Shown one piece after another: positions 10,601-15,024 of a stretch of DNA of 59,503 bases (the first letter of the stretch is position 1; each line of letters starts with the position of its first letter). The notes beneath the pieces were generated by a model. That model saw only the letters and a program-made list of their open reading frames with translations, had not been told where the DNA came from and ran no database searches. Location: assembly GCA_034211275.1 (NCBI GenBank), contig JAXHTF010000019.1:1-59503 (forward strand), read 5' to 3'. The DNA is from Acidobacteriota bacterium (GTDB lineage Bacteria > Acidobacteriota > Thermoanaerobaculia > Multivoradales > JAHZIX01). The translations under genes were made by a program, and so were the position numbers.

Positions 10601-10952
10601 GACTCAGGTCGACGCCCTGACGGCGATCCTCCTCGAGGAGGAAATGCCAGCGCAGCTCCCGGGTCTCGGCGTCGAGATCGCTCCAATCCTCCAGCCGAAA
10701 GGGCACCGCGACCCGACGCCCCACCACCTGCAGCGGCGTCGGGGTGTTCTTCCAGGCGAAGGCCGAGCGCAGCACCGGGTGACGATCCGCGACCCCCTGC
10801 CAGGCGGCCTCGAAGGCCGACGCATCCAGCGCCCCCAGGAGGGTGCAGGTGACCTGCACAAAATAGGCTCCCGGTTGCTGGATGTCGTGAAACAGCATCC
10901 CCTGCTGGATCGGCGACAGGGGATAGGCGTCTTCGATTTTTTTCTTGGCCAC
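1..10952 (-). CDS. Nonribosomal peptide synthetase, 5' part (C-A-PCP-E / C-A-PCP-E* / C-A...)
   Basis: Multimodular NRPS, cytoplasmic, running off the left edge; about 3,650 residues are visible. Order: C1 (HHLLLDG, His141), A1 (from ~470), PCP1 (GGDS, Ser1045), E1 (HHLAVDA from 1233; EAHGRE ~1375), C2 (HQSIFDG, His1730-Gln1731), A2 (~1990-2500), PCP2 (GGDS, Ser2598), degenerate E2 (HRLGMDV, His2776-Arg2777), C3 (SHIILDG, Ser3240-His3241) and the start of A3. The start is GTG at 10952: an in-frame TGA lies 15 bases upstream and GAGGAA sits 8 bases before it. Only about six residues precede the C1 core, and C1 has the DCL-type YPLSPIQQGMLFH opening, like acceptors of a COM-docked donor that ends in E. 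It follows the permease by 107 bp on the same strand, so co-transcription is likely. C2, E2 and C3 carry altered catalytic motifs. The family call is certain; the product is unknown. Confidence 0.97.
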   Translation of the reverse strand, partial: MAKKKIEDAYPLSPIQQGMLFHDIQQPGAYFVQVTCTLLGALDASAFEAAWQGVADRHPVLRSAFAWKNTPTPLQVVGRRVAVPFRLEDWSDLDAETRELRWHFLLEEDRRQGVDLSRPPLMRLTLVRVAEEEYRFLWSLHHLLLDGWSYPLVLEEVIALYETAVAGAPEPELPQPQLPQPQLPQPQLPQPQLPQPQLPERRPFRDYIAWLRRQDLDRAKEYWRRRLQGIEEPTPLGIDGVAEAPAEDDEPYAEVHLDLGTELSSRINALAASHNLTAAAVVEGVWGLLLARYSGRREVVFGSIGSGRPAALPGVEGMIGMFVSTLPVRVAVEPDTPLVTWLQKLQGEQLDARQYEYTPLVEIQRWSDVTAGQPLFETCLSFQNYPLDEALAEHTGSLGFQGFQIHEDPGFPIMVVAIPGPAMALKVEHDLRRVSADAARRLLRHLEHLLQQAVVDPHRPVREWSHLTDGERHQLEVEWNASVTEYPRDLNLHQLVERQVRSTPQATAAVDGADELTYAELNRRANRLAHALRRAGVGPEVVVGLCVERSPDLLVGMLGILKAGGAYLPLDSEHPDDRLAGLVQASGAALLVARDEVLERLPALAAAQLPQISPQVAEESGAELSEEDPEPLAGPDNLAYAIYTSGSTGAPKGVLIPHRAVVNYSLDMVHRFRLEPEDRVLQFASLGFNVVVEEVFPTLLAGAAVVLHREDLLLSLQELERVVADNRITGLELPAAFWHQWVHDLEARGETPPESLRFLLLGCERPKAERLAAWQRWGIDLLYVFGLTETTVTSSLHRLSSADAPAYELPIGRPVANTRLYVLDSDLQPVAARVVGQLYIAGDGVGRGYLGRPDLTAERFVPDPFAAEPGARMYRTGDRARYRAGGELDFLGRADFQLKIRGYRVEPGEVEAALEEHPAVRSSVVVARPGPAGDARLVAFLTLSDEGEEDADAGFPSLRQDLAGQLPDYMVPSRFVALKALPLSPNGKVDRRALPEVDVVPQLVAGERVAPRSELEGQLAEIWRQVLGLEEVGVHDDFFELGGDSILSIQITARANREGLGITARQLFEHPTIAGLAAVAGGEGARAEQGPVTGATPLTPIQRWFLDGERNGYDHFTLPVAVELAEALSPAVLDGALERLLEHHDALRGRYLRSAEGRWQMELAAPGQVPSPGPVVVDLTALSEADQAAALERQGQGLQAGLDIAAGRLLSAVLFRRSAGDPMAGELLVLACHHLAVDAVSWRILLEDLVEAGGKLAAGEEPALPPKTTSWQTWAEVLAEGAASPALALEADYWLAPERAAVQTLPVDHDDAEDLEGDAETVTVRLDAETTTALLQEVPKPYRTRINDALLSALGAVLARWTGEELQLVELEAHGREEQMGEGLDLSRTVGWFTALVPVLLDLRGAEGPGQRLMAVKEQLRSIPGAGLGHGLLSSLPPAAENEGSDLARSLAELPHPEVLFNYVGRVAAGTGEGGEPPLRLVETPIGAPVAPGERRSHRLVINAGVRDDELEVAWTFGSQVYDRGTVEGLAQQLLDALAELVDHCKSPEAGAWTPSDFPLAKAPISRGGADLTQPQLEALLAEGAGDEEGFEVEDLYPLSPLQKGMLFHALYSPQAGLYMAQVLCRLQGDLDLDAFLGAWQDVMERRAVLRTSFRWDGLEAALQLVQRRAELPAAIEDWREESAPAVEQKVQEYLQEDRQSSFELDRAPLQRLLLARLDDDRWQLVWSFHQSIFDGWSLPLLFQDLFASYGARVTGETVELPAAKPYRDYIAWLQQQDPAAARDYWTRQLADFTDPTPLPEDRPAPPGPPVHGEQTAELSAEATAALGALARRSQLTINTLVQGAWALLLSLYSREDDVVFGGTVAGRPADLPGVEAIVGLFINTLPVRVEVAPNRPVLGWLREIQERQAEQRQFQHTALADIQRWSQLAAGESLFDSFLVFQNYPVAKALEASPLIKVEDYRTEERPHYGLTLVVHPLDQLRLELAYDARRLEAVSVRRLLGLLDRWLTAMAEDPWARLRDLSPLSEVEAQQLLVEWNDTAMGRPVTQPVHRLFEQQAAQRPAALALELGNQRLSYADLDRAANRLARHLRSLGVAPGVTVGLCVRRSLDMVVGTLAIWKAGGVFVPLDPSYPEDRLNFIVEDSAPPVVLAGPNRARALPEGVVRVDLEADAAQWRDLPSEDLPSEDWPDSPGLEDLAYLIYTSGTTGRPKAVEVEHGNLAHTLTQVGREFGFHAGDAMLYMASFAFDISLFECFAPLLNGGTVLIQTRQDVLDLAQLEQRLERATLIHAVPTLMRQLVDDLRAAGGFERRTAGVRRIFLGGDRVPAELIRDTQEVFPAARVVILYGPTEATIVCASYAVPRPYLGDQALIGRPLPGVGLRLVGAFGVPVPVGVPGEVWISGPGVTRGYRNRTQLTEEKFVEVDGVRWYRTGDLARWLPSGVLEFRGRIDQQVKIRGFRIEVGEIEAVLGGHPQVGVAVVMAREDSPGDRRLVAYTVAERGEEAPSTAELRAYAEERLPDYMVPALFIPLEELPLSPTGKVDRRALPAPEIARGDLGVDYVAPRNRRETLLAEIFAAVLKTQRVGVHDSFFDLGGDSILSIQIVSRAKAQGVTLSPRQIFEHPTVAELAGLDAPSPSLGPDQGLVTGTMAPVPVQRELLEGEHPPEALVVGRWLRLEAPVDTQALTSAVARLQLHHDALRLRRNPEGELVFGGEDVVTPLEVLDLGDFSDAERSEREGEVAEDARSRVAAAWPYGFRALLFLDGSGGGRLLLLAHRLGMDVTSWRFLIADLDTLYRHYRDTTAVQLPAKSGSFKQWSEVLMARGGSDELRQEAPWWRARADVVPLFPQRPVTGAVRRAGAQSLSRELTERLLGPALEPYRLQPVELLVAALAAALAEHGEERRLRLGLDVDGRKALSLETDFTRSVGHFDIFFPLTLEVPPEDASGQSPVEALGELLKEAKEAHRGAPRDGLFYGLLRHHGLEDAAGTPPQVCLQWKVLDPLVSSAALSFDQALDSDPPLDRGVGLLVEAATVDGVLEVHWIVREGFLEAAELEALESSFEGHLERIVEHCLDPAAGAFTPSDFPWAQVTQEELDRLAPGGAGVDDIYALSPLQQGMLFHEVDEPGAYLVQITCTLHGALDVDAFRRSWADVVAGIPMLRTSFRWRDTAEPLQVVHSAAELPVAVEDWTELDRDEQDRRLEELRREDRRRPVELDAAPLMRLTLVRRGDDEIFFLWTLSHIILDGWSYPLVLQDVLQRYQALVDDSPLVEIHHPLFRDYIRWLAQQDLDEAEGFWRRLLSDVTGPTPLGVDRRRGDATGSHEERRLLSTADTESLSAVAVRHRLTVNTLVEGAWALLLARYSGEDSVVFGAIGSGRPADLAGVEGMIGLFLNTLPVRAWLEEDEELVPWLRRLQGQRLTARQYEYTPLAKIQQWSGIGGGQPLFESSVSFQNYPLDESLADGAEGLSVSGFHIGEEASFPLLLGSMPGPQLPLIVEYQRSRFDDATIHRLLGHLETLLLEMAREPERRLSELSLLTAAERRQLLEEWSGELGSYPDQDTVHSLVFGAGEKDPQAPAVLCGEVTLSHGELAAASAALARKIVAAGATPGTLVGLCVQRSERLVVGLMGILQAGCAYVPLDPAYPADRLAY
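1656..6186 (-). other. Second NRPS, module 2: C(HQxxxDG)-A-PCP-degenerate E
   Basis: C2 has His1730-Gln1731 in place of HH. The A2 pocket reads D-I-F-H-F-G-L-I-V, nearest in memory to the hydroxyphenylglycine code DIFHLGLLC but not identical. PCP2 is GGDS (Ser2598), the form seen before E domains. The following E2 has HRLGMDV for HHxxxDG, no EGHGRE (VDGRKALSL instead), RSVGHFD for RTVGWF and no FNYxG, so epimerization is not expected. Confidence 0.85.
6187..10952 (-). other. Second NRPS, module 1: C(DCL)-A-PCP-E
   Basis: C1 has an intact HHLLLDG. The A1 pocket reads N-V-E-E-L-G-V-V-T by eye: at Asn689 the usual amine-binding Asp is Asn. PCP1 Ser1045 takes the pantetheine arm. E1 keeps HHxxxDx, EAHGRE, RTVGWF and FNYVG, so this residue should become D. 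The two acidic pocket positions (E239, E278 in GrsA numbering) suggest a basic side chain; this is inference. Confidence 0.85.
10357..10446 (-). repeat. In-frame 15-bp tandem repeat inside C1 of the second NRPS
   Basis: Five perfect head-to-tail copies of a 15-bp unit (+ strand ggaagctggggttgg, 10357-10431) and a sixth degenerate copy to 10446. It encodes five QPQLP-type pentads plus PEPEL, around residues 170-199. It lies in the loop just before the conserved RDYIAW motif of the condensation domain and keeps the reading frame. Confidence 0.95.
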
Positions 10953-10959
10953 GGTATCG

Positions 10960-10984
10960 CTTCCTCACCGGCCCCGAGGCCGGT
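10960..10984 (-). promoter_or_regulatory. Hairpin next to the Shine-Dalgarno of the second NRPS
   Basis: ACCGGCC (10967-10973), loop of 4, GGCCGGT (10978-10984): a perfect 7-bp stem between the permease stop and the NRPS GTG. On the transcript the stem is followed at once by GAGGAA, so it could affect ribosome access or mark mRNA processing. No T-tract follows, so a terminator is unlikely. The function is inference. Confidence 0.35.
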
Positions 10985-11059
10985 CTTTCCGTCGAGCGGT
11001 CTGCCGCCGGTGCGCTCCCTCGAGGAAGCCGCCGGGCAACGAAAGATGCGGGTCGCCGG

Positions 11060-13468
11060 CTACTCCGTGCGCAGGGCGACCAGGGGGTCGAGGCGTGCCG
11101 CGCGGCGGGCCGGCAACAGGCTGGCGATGGCCGCCGCGAGCAGGAAGAGCAGCGCCACGCCAAAGAAGGTCAGCGGGTCGGTGGCGTCGATGCCGTAGAG
11201 CACGCTGCTCATGAAGCGCGTCAGGAAGAACGCCGCCACCACACCGATGGCCACGCCCACGCCGGCAAGCTCCAGGCCCCGCTTGAGGATCAAGGTCAGC
11301 ACGTCCTGCTGCTGCGCCCCCAGCGCCACCCGCAGACCGATCTCCCGGCGCCGCTGGGAAACGAAGTAAGCCAGCACGCCGTGGATGCCGAGCACCGCCA
11401 AGACCAGCGCCAGCCCGGCGGCCAGCGAGATCAGCAGAGTGTTGAAACGCCGCTGGGAGGTGGAGTCGGCGAAGCGCTCCGCCATGGTGGTGATGCCGGC
11501 GATGGCCTGAGTGCCGTCCACCGCCCACACCGCCTGGCGCAACTCGTCGGTGAGGCCCAGGGGGTCAGCCCCGGCCTCGGTGCGCAGGACGAAGCTCACC
11601 TGGCGGTCGAAGGAGTGCTGGGCGTAGGGTACGTAGACTTCTTCCCGCGCTTCCGCCTGCAGGCCATAACGCTTGATGTCCGCCACCACGCCGACGATCT
11701 CGCGATACTCCTCGGAGACTCCCGGCACCATCACCCGCTTGCCCAAGGCCTCGTCCCCGGGGAAGTAGTGACGGGCGAAGGCCTCGTTGACGATCAGCAC
11801 CGGCAGACTGTCGGCGCGATCCTGGGGCCCGAAGGTACGGCCGGCCTTGAGGTCGATGCCCATGGCCTGGAAATAGCCCGGGCTCACCGAGTCCATGCCG
11901 GCACCGTCGGGCACTCCCGGCGTCGGCGGCCGGCCCTCGATGATCACCCCCTGCTGCTCCTCCCGCCCGCTCAGCGGCAGGGAGGTGATGTAGGCCACGT
12001 CCTGGACCTTGGGAATGCGTTCCATCTCCTGCTTTAGGCGATCGAAGAAGTTCAGCTGCTGAGGCCCCGAAGGGTAGGAGCCGTCGGGTAGGGCGATGTC
12101 GGCGGTGAGGGTACCGGCGGGGCGGAAGCCCGGATCCACCTTCTGCAGCTGTTGAAAGCTGCGCACCGTCAGGCCGGCGCCGATGAGTAGCACCAGCGCC
12201 AGGGCGATCTCGACGATGACGAAGGCGGAGCGCAGATTCTTCAACCCGCCGCCGCCGCTTCCCATCCCCTCCTTCATCACCTCGCTGAGCTTGGCGTTGG
12301 GGGTTTGGAGCGCCGGCAGCAGCCCGAAGATCAGGCCCGTAGCCACCGCCACAAGGAGGGTGAAAACGAGCACCACCGGATCCATCTGGATCTCGTCGAT
12401 GCGCGGGATACCGGCGGGCCGCAGGCTCTTCAAGGCGGCGATGGAAGCCGCCGCCAGCAACAGACCGGAGACGCCGCCCACCAGCGCCAGCACGATGCTC
12501 TCGGTGAGGGTCTGACGGACCAGACGCCAGCGGCCGGCCCCCAGAGCCTGGCGCATGGCGAATTCCTTCTCCCGCTCCGCCGCCCGCGCCAGCAACAGGC
12601 TGGCGACGTTGGTGCAGGCCACCAGGAGCACGAAGGCGACGACTCCGAAGAGCACCCACAGGGAGCCCCCGACGTCACCGACCACATAGTCCCGCAGCGG
12701 AATCACCCGAATCCCCCACTGCCCTTGCATGCCGAAATCCGCCGCCATGCGCTGGGCGATGCCCTCCATGTTGGAGCGCGCCTGCTGGACGCTGACGCCG
12801 TCCCGCACCCGCGCCACCACCAGCTGCGACAGATCCATGCGCTCCAGGAGCTCCTGGGGCTGGAAGACCCGCGGCACCCAAAGGTCCGCATCGATGAGGA
12901 ATTCGAAGCCCGGCGGCGCCACTCCTACGACTTCGTAGCTCTTGTCGTCGAGCTGGATGGTCTTGCCCACGAGCCCCGGATCGGAGCCGAAGCGGCTCTG
13001 CCACAGGGGATAGCTCACCACCACCTCGTTGGCCGCCCCGGCCTCCTCCGCCGAGGCCCGCAGCACCCGCCCCTGGGACGCCTGGATCCCCAGCACCTGG
13101 AAGAAACCCGGGGTCACCCAACCGGCGCGAACGGAGCGCGGGTCGCCGGTGCCCTGGAGCGTGAAGGAAGCGACGCTAAAGGCCGCCATCTCCTCGAAGA
13201 CCTGATTCTGCTCGCGCCAGTCGGTGAAGTTCAGCGGCGACACCGGTGCCTCGTCCACCCCCGCCTCCGGCAGGCTCTGCCAGAGCATCACCAGCTGCTC
13301 GGATTGGGGATAGGGCAAGGGGCTCAGGAGCACCCCGTGGATCACCGAAAACACCGCGCTGTTGGCCCCGATACCCAGGGCCAGAGTGACCACCGCGGCG
13401 ATGGTGAAGACAGGGCGCTTCCAAAGCACTTTGAGCGAGAATTTGAGATCTTGAATCAAGGATTCCAT
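11060..13468 (-). CDS. ABC transporter permease, MacB/FtsX-like (ADOP-type orphan permease)
   Basis: Integral inner-membrane permease of 802 residues with the duplicated MacB-core + FtsX layout. TM1 lies at ~15-40 (VFTIAAVVTLALGIGANSA), then a periplasmic core domain, a cluster of three TM segments (~270-390), a second TM/core repeat starting near NLRSAFVIVEIALAL (~410), and three TM segments at the C-terminus ending RRAARLDPLVALRTE. This matches the family described in Acidobacteriota as duplicated orphan permeases, which usually have no adjacent ATPase, and none is encoded here. The ATG at 13468 has GAGGT 7 bases upstream. It lies 52 bp after the lipoprotein gene and 107 bp before the NRPS. 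A role in product export or self-protection is inferred from position only; members of this family are also abundant outside biosynthetic clusters. Confidence 0.93.
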   Translation of the reverse strand: MESLIQDLKFSLKVLWKRPVFTIAAVVTLALGIGANSAVFSVIHGVLLSPLPYPQSEQLVMLWQSLPEAGVDEAPVSPLNFTDWREQNQVFEEMAAFSVASFTLQGTGDPRSVRAGWVTPGFFQVLGIQASQGRVLRASAEEAGAANEVVVSYPLWQSRFGSDPGLVGKTIQLDDKSYEVVGVAPPGFEFLIDADLWVPRVFQPQELLERMDLSQLVVARVRDGVSVQQARSNMEGIAQRMAADFGMQGQWGIRVIPLRDYVVGDVGGSLWVLFGVVAFVLLVACTNVASLLLARAAEREKEFAMRQALGAGRWRLVRQTLTESIVLALVGGVSGLLLAAASIAALKSLRPAGIPRIDEIQMDPVVLVFTLLVAVATGLIFGLLPALQTPNAKLSEVMKEGMGSGGGGLKNLRSAFVIVEIALALVLLIGAGLTVRSFQQLQKVDPGFRPAGTLTADIALPDGSYPSGPQQLNFFDRLKQEMERIPKVQDVAYITSLPLSGREEQQGVIIEGRPPTPGVPDGAGMDSVSPGYFQAMGIDLKAGRTFGPQDRADSLPVLIVNEAFARHYFPGDEALGKRVMVPGVSEEYREIVGVVADIKRYGLQAEAREEVYVPYAQHSFDRQVSFVLRTEAGADPLGLTDELRQAVWAVDGTQAIAGITTMAERFADSTSQRRFNTLLISLAAGLALVLAVLGIHGVLAYFVSQRRREIGLRVALGAQQQDVLTLILKRGLELAGVGVAIGVVAAFFLTRFMSSVLYGIDATDPLTFFGVALLFLLAAAIASLLPARRAARLDPLVALRTE

Positions 13469-13520
13469 GACGCTACCTCAGGGCAAACAACGAACGATCA
13501 ATCGACGGCGAATCCGAGCC

Positions 13521-14291
13521 TCACTCCGTGGGCATCTCGAAGATCTCGTCGGAGAGCTCCGGATTGACCGTGATCTCCTCCCAGACGATGGACTGGCGAT
13601 AGCCCGCCTGGGCGATCTCGGTGGAGCGCTTGAACGGCCACAGGCGGCCGCCCACCTCGCGGTAGTCATCGAATTGGCGCCGCTGCTTGACCGTCTCCCC
13701 CATGATCAGGCGATCCTCGAGGGTCTGGGTGATGAGGAAGGTCTCGGGATCGAGGATGAAATCCTTCTCGTCACCGTTGTCGAAGGCGGCGTGGAGCTTG
13801 TATCCCTTGTCGGTCTTGCCCACCACCTCGACCTGATAGCCATCCTCCTCATAGCCCACCAGCACGCCGGAGATGTCGGCGTCACGGCGGAAGGACGGCA
13901 GCTCCGCCTCGTCCATGGGGGTCGGATCGGTCTTGCCCATGGCGGCGGCGATCTCCCACGCCATGGAGCCGTTGAAGCCGAAGACGGTGCGCGAGCCCTG
14001 CTTGTCGATCTCAAGCTTGTAACGCTCGCCGTCGCGAATGGAGACGGTGATGGGCACGCCGGAGTAATCCGGCGAGGTGATGGCGCCCTGCATCTGCACC
14101 GACTGAACCGCGTCCAGGGCCTCCTGGCCGCCGAGAGCTTCGACGTGCTTGGCGAGAATCTCTTCGAGGCTCAGATCCGACGGCTGGACCTGTTCCTGCA
14201 CCGGCTCCGGCGCCGCTGCCTCCGGGCCGGGGGGCTGACAGGCGACAAGACCAATGGACAGGACGAGACACAGGGGTAGCAAGGACTTCAT
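13521..14291 (-). CDS. LolA-like outer-membrane lipoprotein (putative)
   Basis: A 256-residue exported protein. MKSLLPLCLVLSIGLVAC is a lipoprotein signal with lipobox LVAC (Cys18), followed by a Pro/Glu/Ala-rich linker. The helix AKHVEALGGQEALDAVQSV and the later beta-rich region, with short strands such as YKLEIDKQGSRTVFGFNG and GYQVEVVGKTDKGYKLHA, resemble LolA/LolB-fold 'lipoprotein-sorting' proteins common in Acidobacteriota. The frame is open further up to a GTG at 14396, but the ATG at 14291 gives the signal peptide its proper N-terminus and has GGAGAG a few bases upstream. It is the first gene of the apparent lipoprotein-permease-NRPS unit. It may supply a periplasmic or outer-membrane part for the permease, or be an unrelated envelope protein; the ligand is unknown. 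Confidence 0.8.
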   Translation of the reverse strand: MKSLLPLCLVLSIGLVACQPPGPEAAAPEPVQEQVQPSDLSLEEILAKHVEALGGQEALDAVQSVQMQGAITSPDYSGVPITVSIRDGERYKLEIDKQGSRTVFGFNGSMAWEIAAAMGKTDPTPMDEAELPSFRRDADISGVLVGYEEDGYQVEVVGKTDKGYKLHAAFDNGDEKDFILDPETFLITQTLEDRLIMGETVKQRRQFDDYREVGGRLWPFKRSTEIAQAGYRQSIVWEEITVNPELSDEIFEMPTE

Positions 14292-14324
14292 AGTACTCTC
14301 CGAAGAAATATCTACAGGTAGCCT

Positions 14325-14351
14325 GCCGACGGCGGAACACCGGCCGTCGGC
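14325..14351. promoter_or_regulatory. Perfect 9-bp inverted repeat in the leader of the lipoprotein gene
   Basis: GCCGACGGC, 9-base spacer, GCCGTCGGC, ending 34 bp upstream of the ATG at 14291. It could be an operator or a 5'-UTR hairpin. The function is inference. Confidence 0.45.
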
Positions 14352-14712
14352 GAGGAGTGTGTGCTGATCGAGACCGAGGCGGGCCTTGAGCGCCACCTCA
14401 AGATGTTTTACGGATTTTCGGCCTTCTGGACGCCACGCCCTCCAGCGGGATGACCACCGAGAACGCAGTTGATTCTATGAACGGGCCTCATCATCGCAGG
14501 TTCCAATTCCGCGAATTCGCTGTCACGTCCTCGCCAAAAACCCTAACGGCGCTCCGTATCGAAACGCTATACAACGGCTGGCCAGCCATGGGCCGAGCCA
14601 CATCATGAGACTGGCTGAGCGGCGCCGGGGGAACCGGAAATCGGGACCGGGAGCTCGGCGGATGAGGATCGAATGAGCCTGGCCGGAATTCAAACCGCCC
14701 GGCCGGAACAGA

Positions 14713-14733
14713 GCGCGTTGAACGTGAACGCGC
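14713..14733. promoter_or_regulatory. Candidate operator palindrome
   Basis: GCGCGTT, 7-base spacer (gaacgtg), AACGCGC: a perfect 7-bp inverted repeat about 420 bp upstream of the lipoprotein start. The arm and spacer lengths suit a dimeric regulator site. No regulator gene is in the window, so this is only a candidate. Confidence 0.3.
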
Positions 14734-14942
14734 CCAGCAAAAGCGAGCCGAGCCCCTTCGAAGCGAGCCCGACCTAAGCTCAGGAGTATGGTACCGGCGG
14801 GCTGTACCGAGGAACGAGACGCCAAGCGGCCCCACCCCTCTCGGCCGCGCATGGTAACAGAACCCTGACCGGGAATCATCGCCGAAGAGCACCCTCAGCC
14901 TGCGGAAGGCGCAAAAACCTCCCCACGTTCCTGTAGGTGCGC

Positions 14943-15011
14943 CCCGCCGGGCAGGGCGGGACAGACAAATGGGGACCTCCGGCGGATCCGCTGGGGCGTT
15001 TCCGGCCCCAG
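14943..15011 (-). terminator. Hairpins just downstream of the DUF255 gene
   Basis: Two GC-rich stems follow the TAG at 15025: CTGGGGC/GCCCCAG (14991-15011, 7 bp, loop 7), 13 bp after the stop, then CCCGCC/GGCGGG (14943-14960). Neither is followed by a T-run on the minus strand, so intrinsic termination is uncertain; position is the main argument. Confidence 0.35.
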
Positions 15012-15024
15012 GCCCTCGACGTTC

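Larger units (their letters stand above)
14292..15024. other. Intergenic region upstream of the lipoprotein-permease-NRPS unit
   Basis: This 733-bp stretch holds no convincing gene: the two overlapping minus-strand frames near 14491-14892 are Arg/Ser/Pro-rich, lack family features and overlap each other in different frames. It should contain the promoter of the downstream unit, but I could not fix a clear -35/-10 pair. It does contain several inverted repeats (14325-14351, 14511-14520 GCGAATTCGC, 14713-14733, 14943-14960, 14991-15011). Confidence 0.7.

Noticed and set aside
6069-11198. 1,709-residue open frame on the plus strand, and similar long plus-strand frames (e.g. 2862-5966)
   Set aside because: They are antisense to NRPS coding sequence, have low-complexity His/Gln/Arg/Gly composition and no family motifs. 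High-GC coding DNA leaves such mirror frames open.
14292-14396. GTG at 14396 as start of the lipoprotein gene
   Set aside because: It would bury the signal peptide 35 residues inside the protein; the ATG at 14291 has a good ribosome site.
14491-14892. Possible small genes on the minus strand in the intergenic region
   Set aside because: Two frames overlap each other, are rich in Arg, Ser and Pro, and have no recognisable domain or convincing ribosome site.
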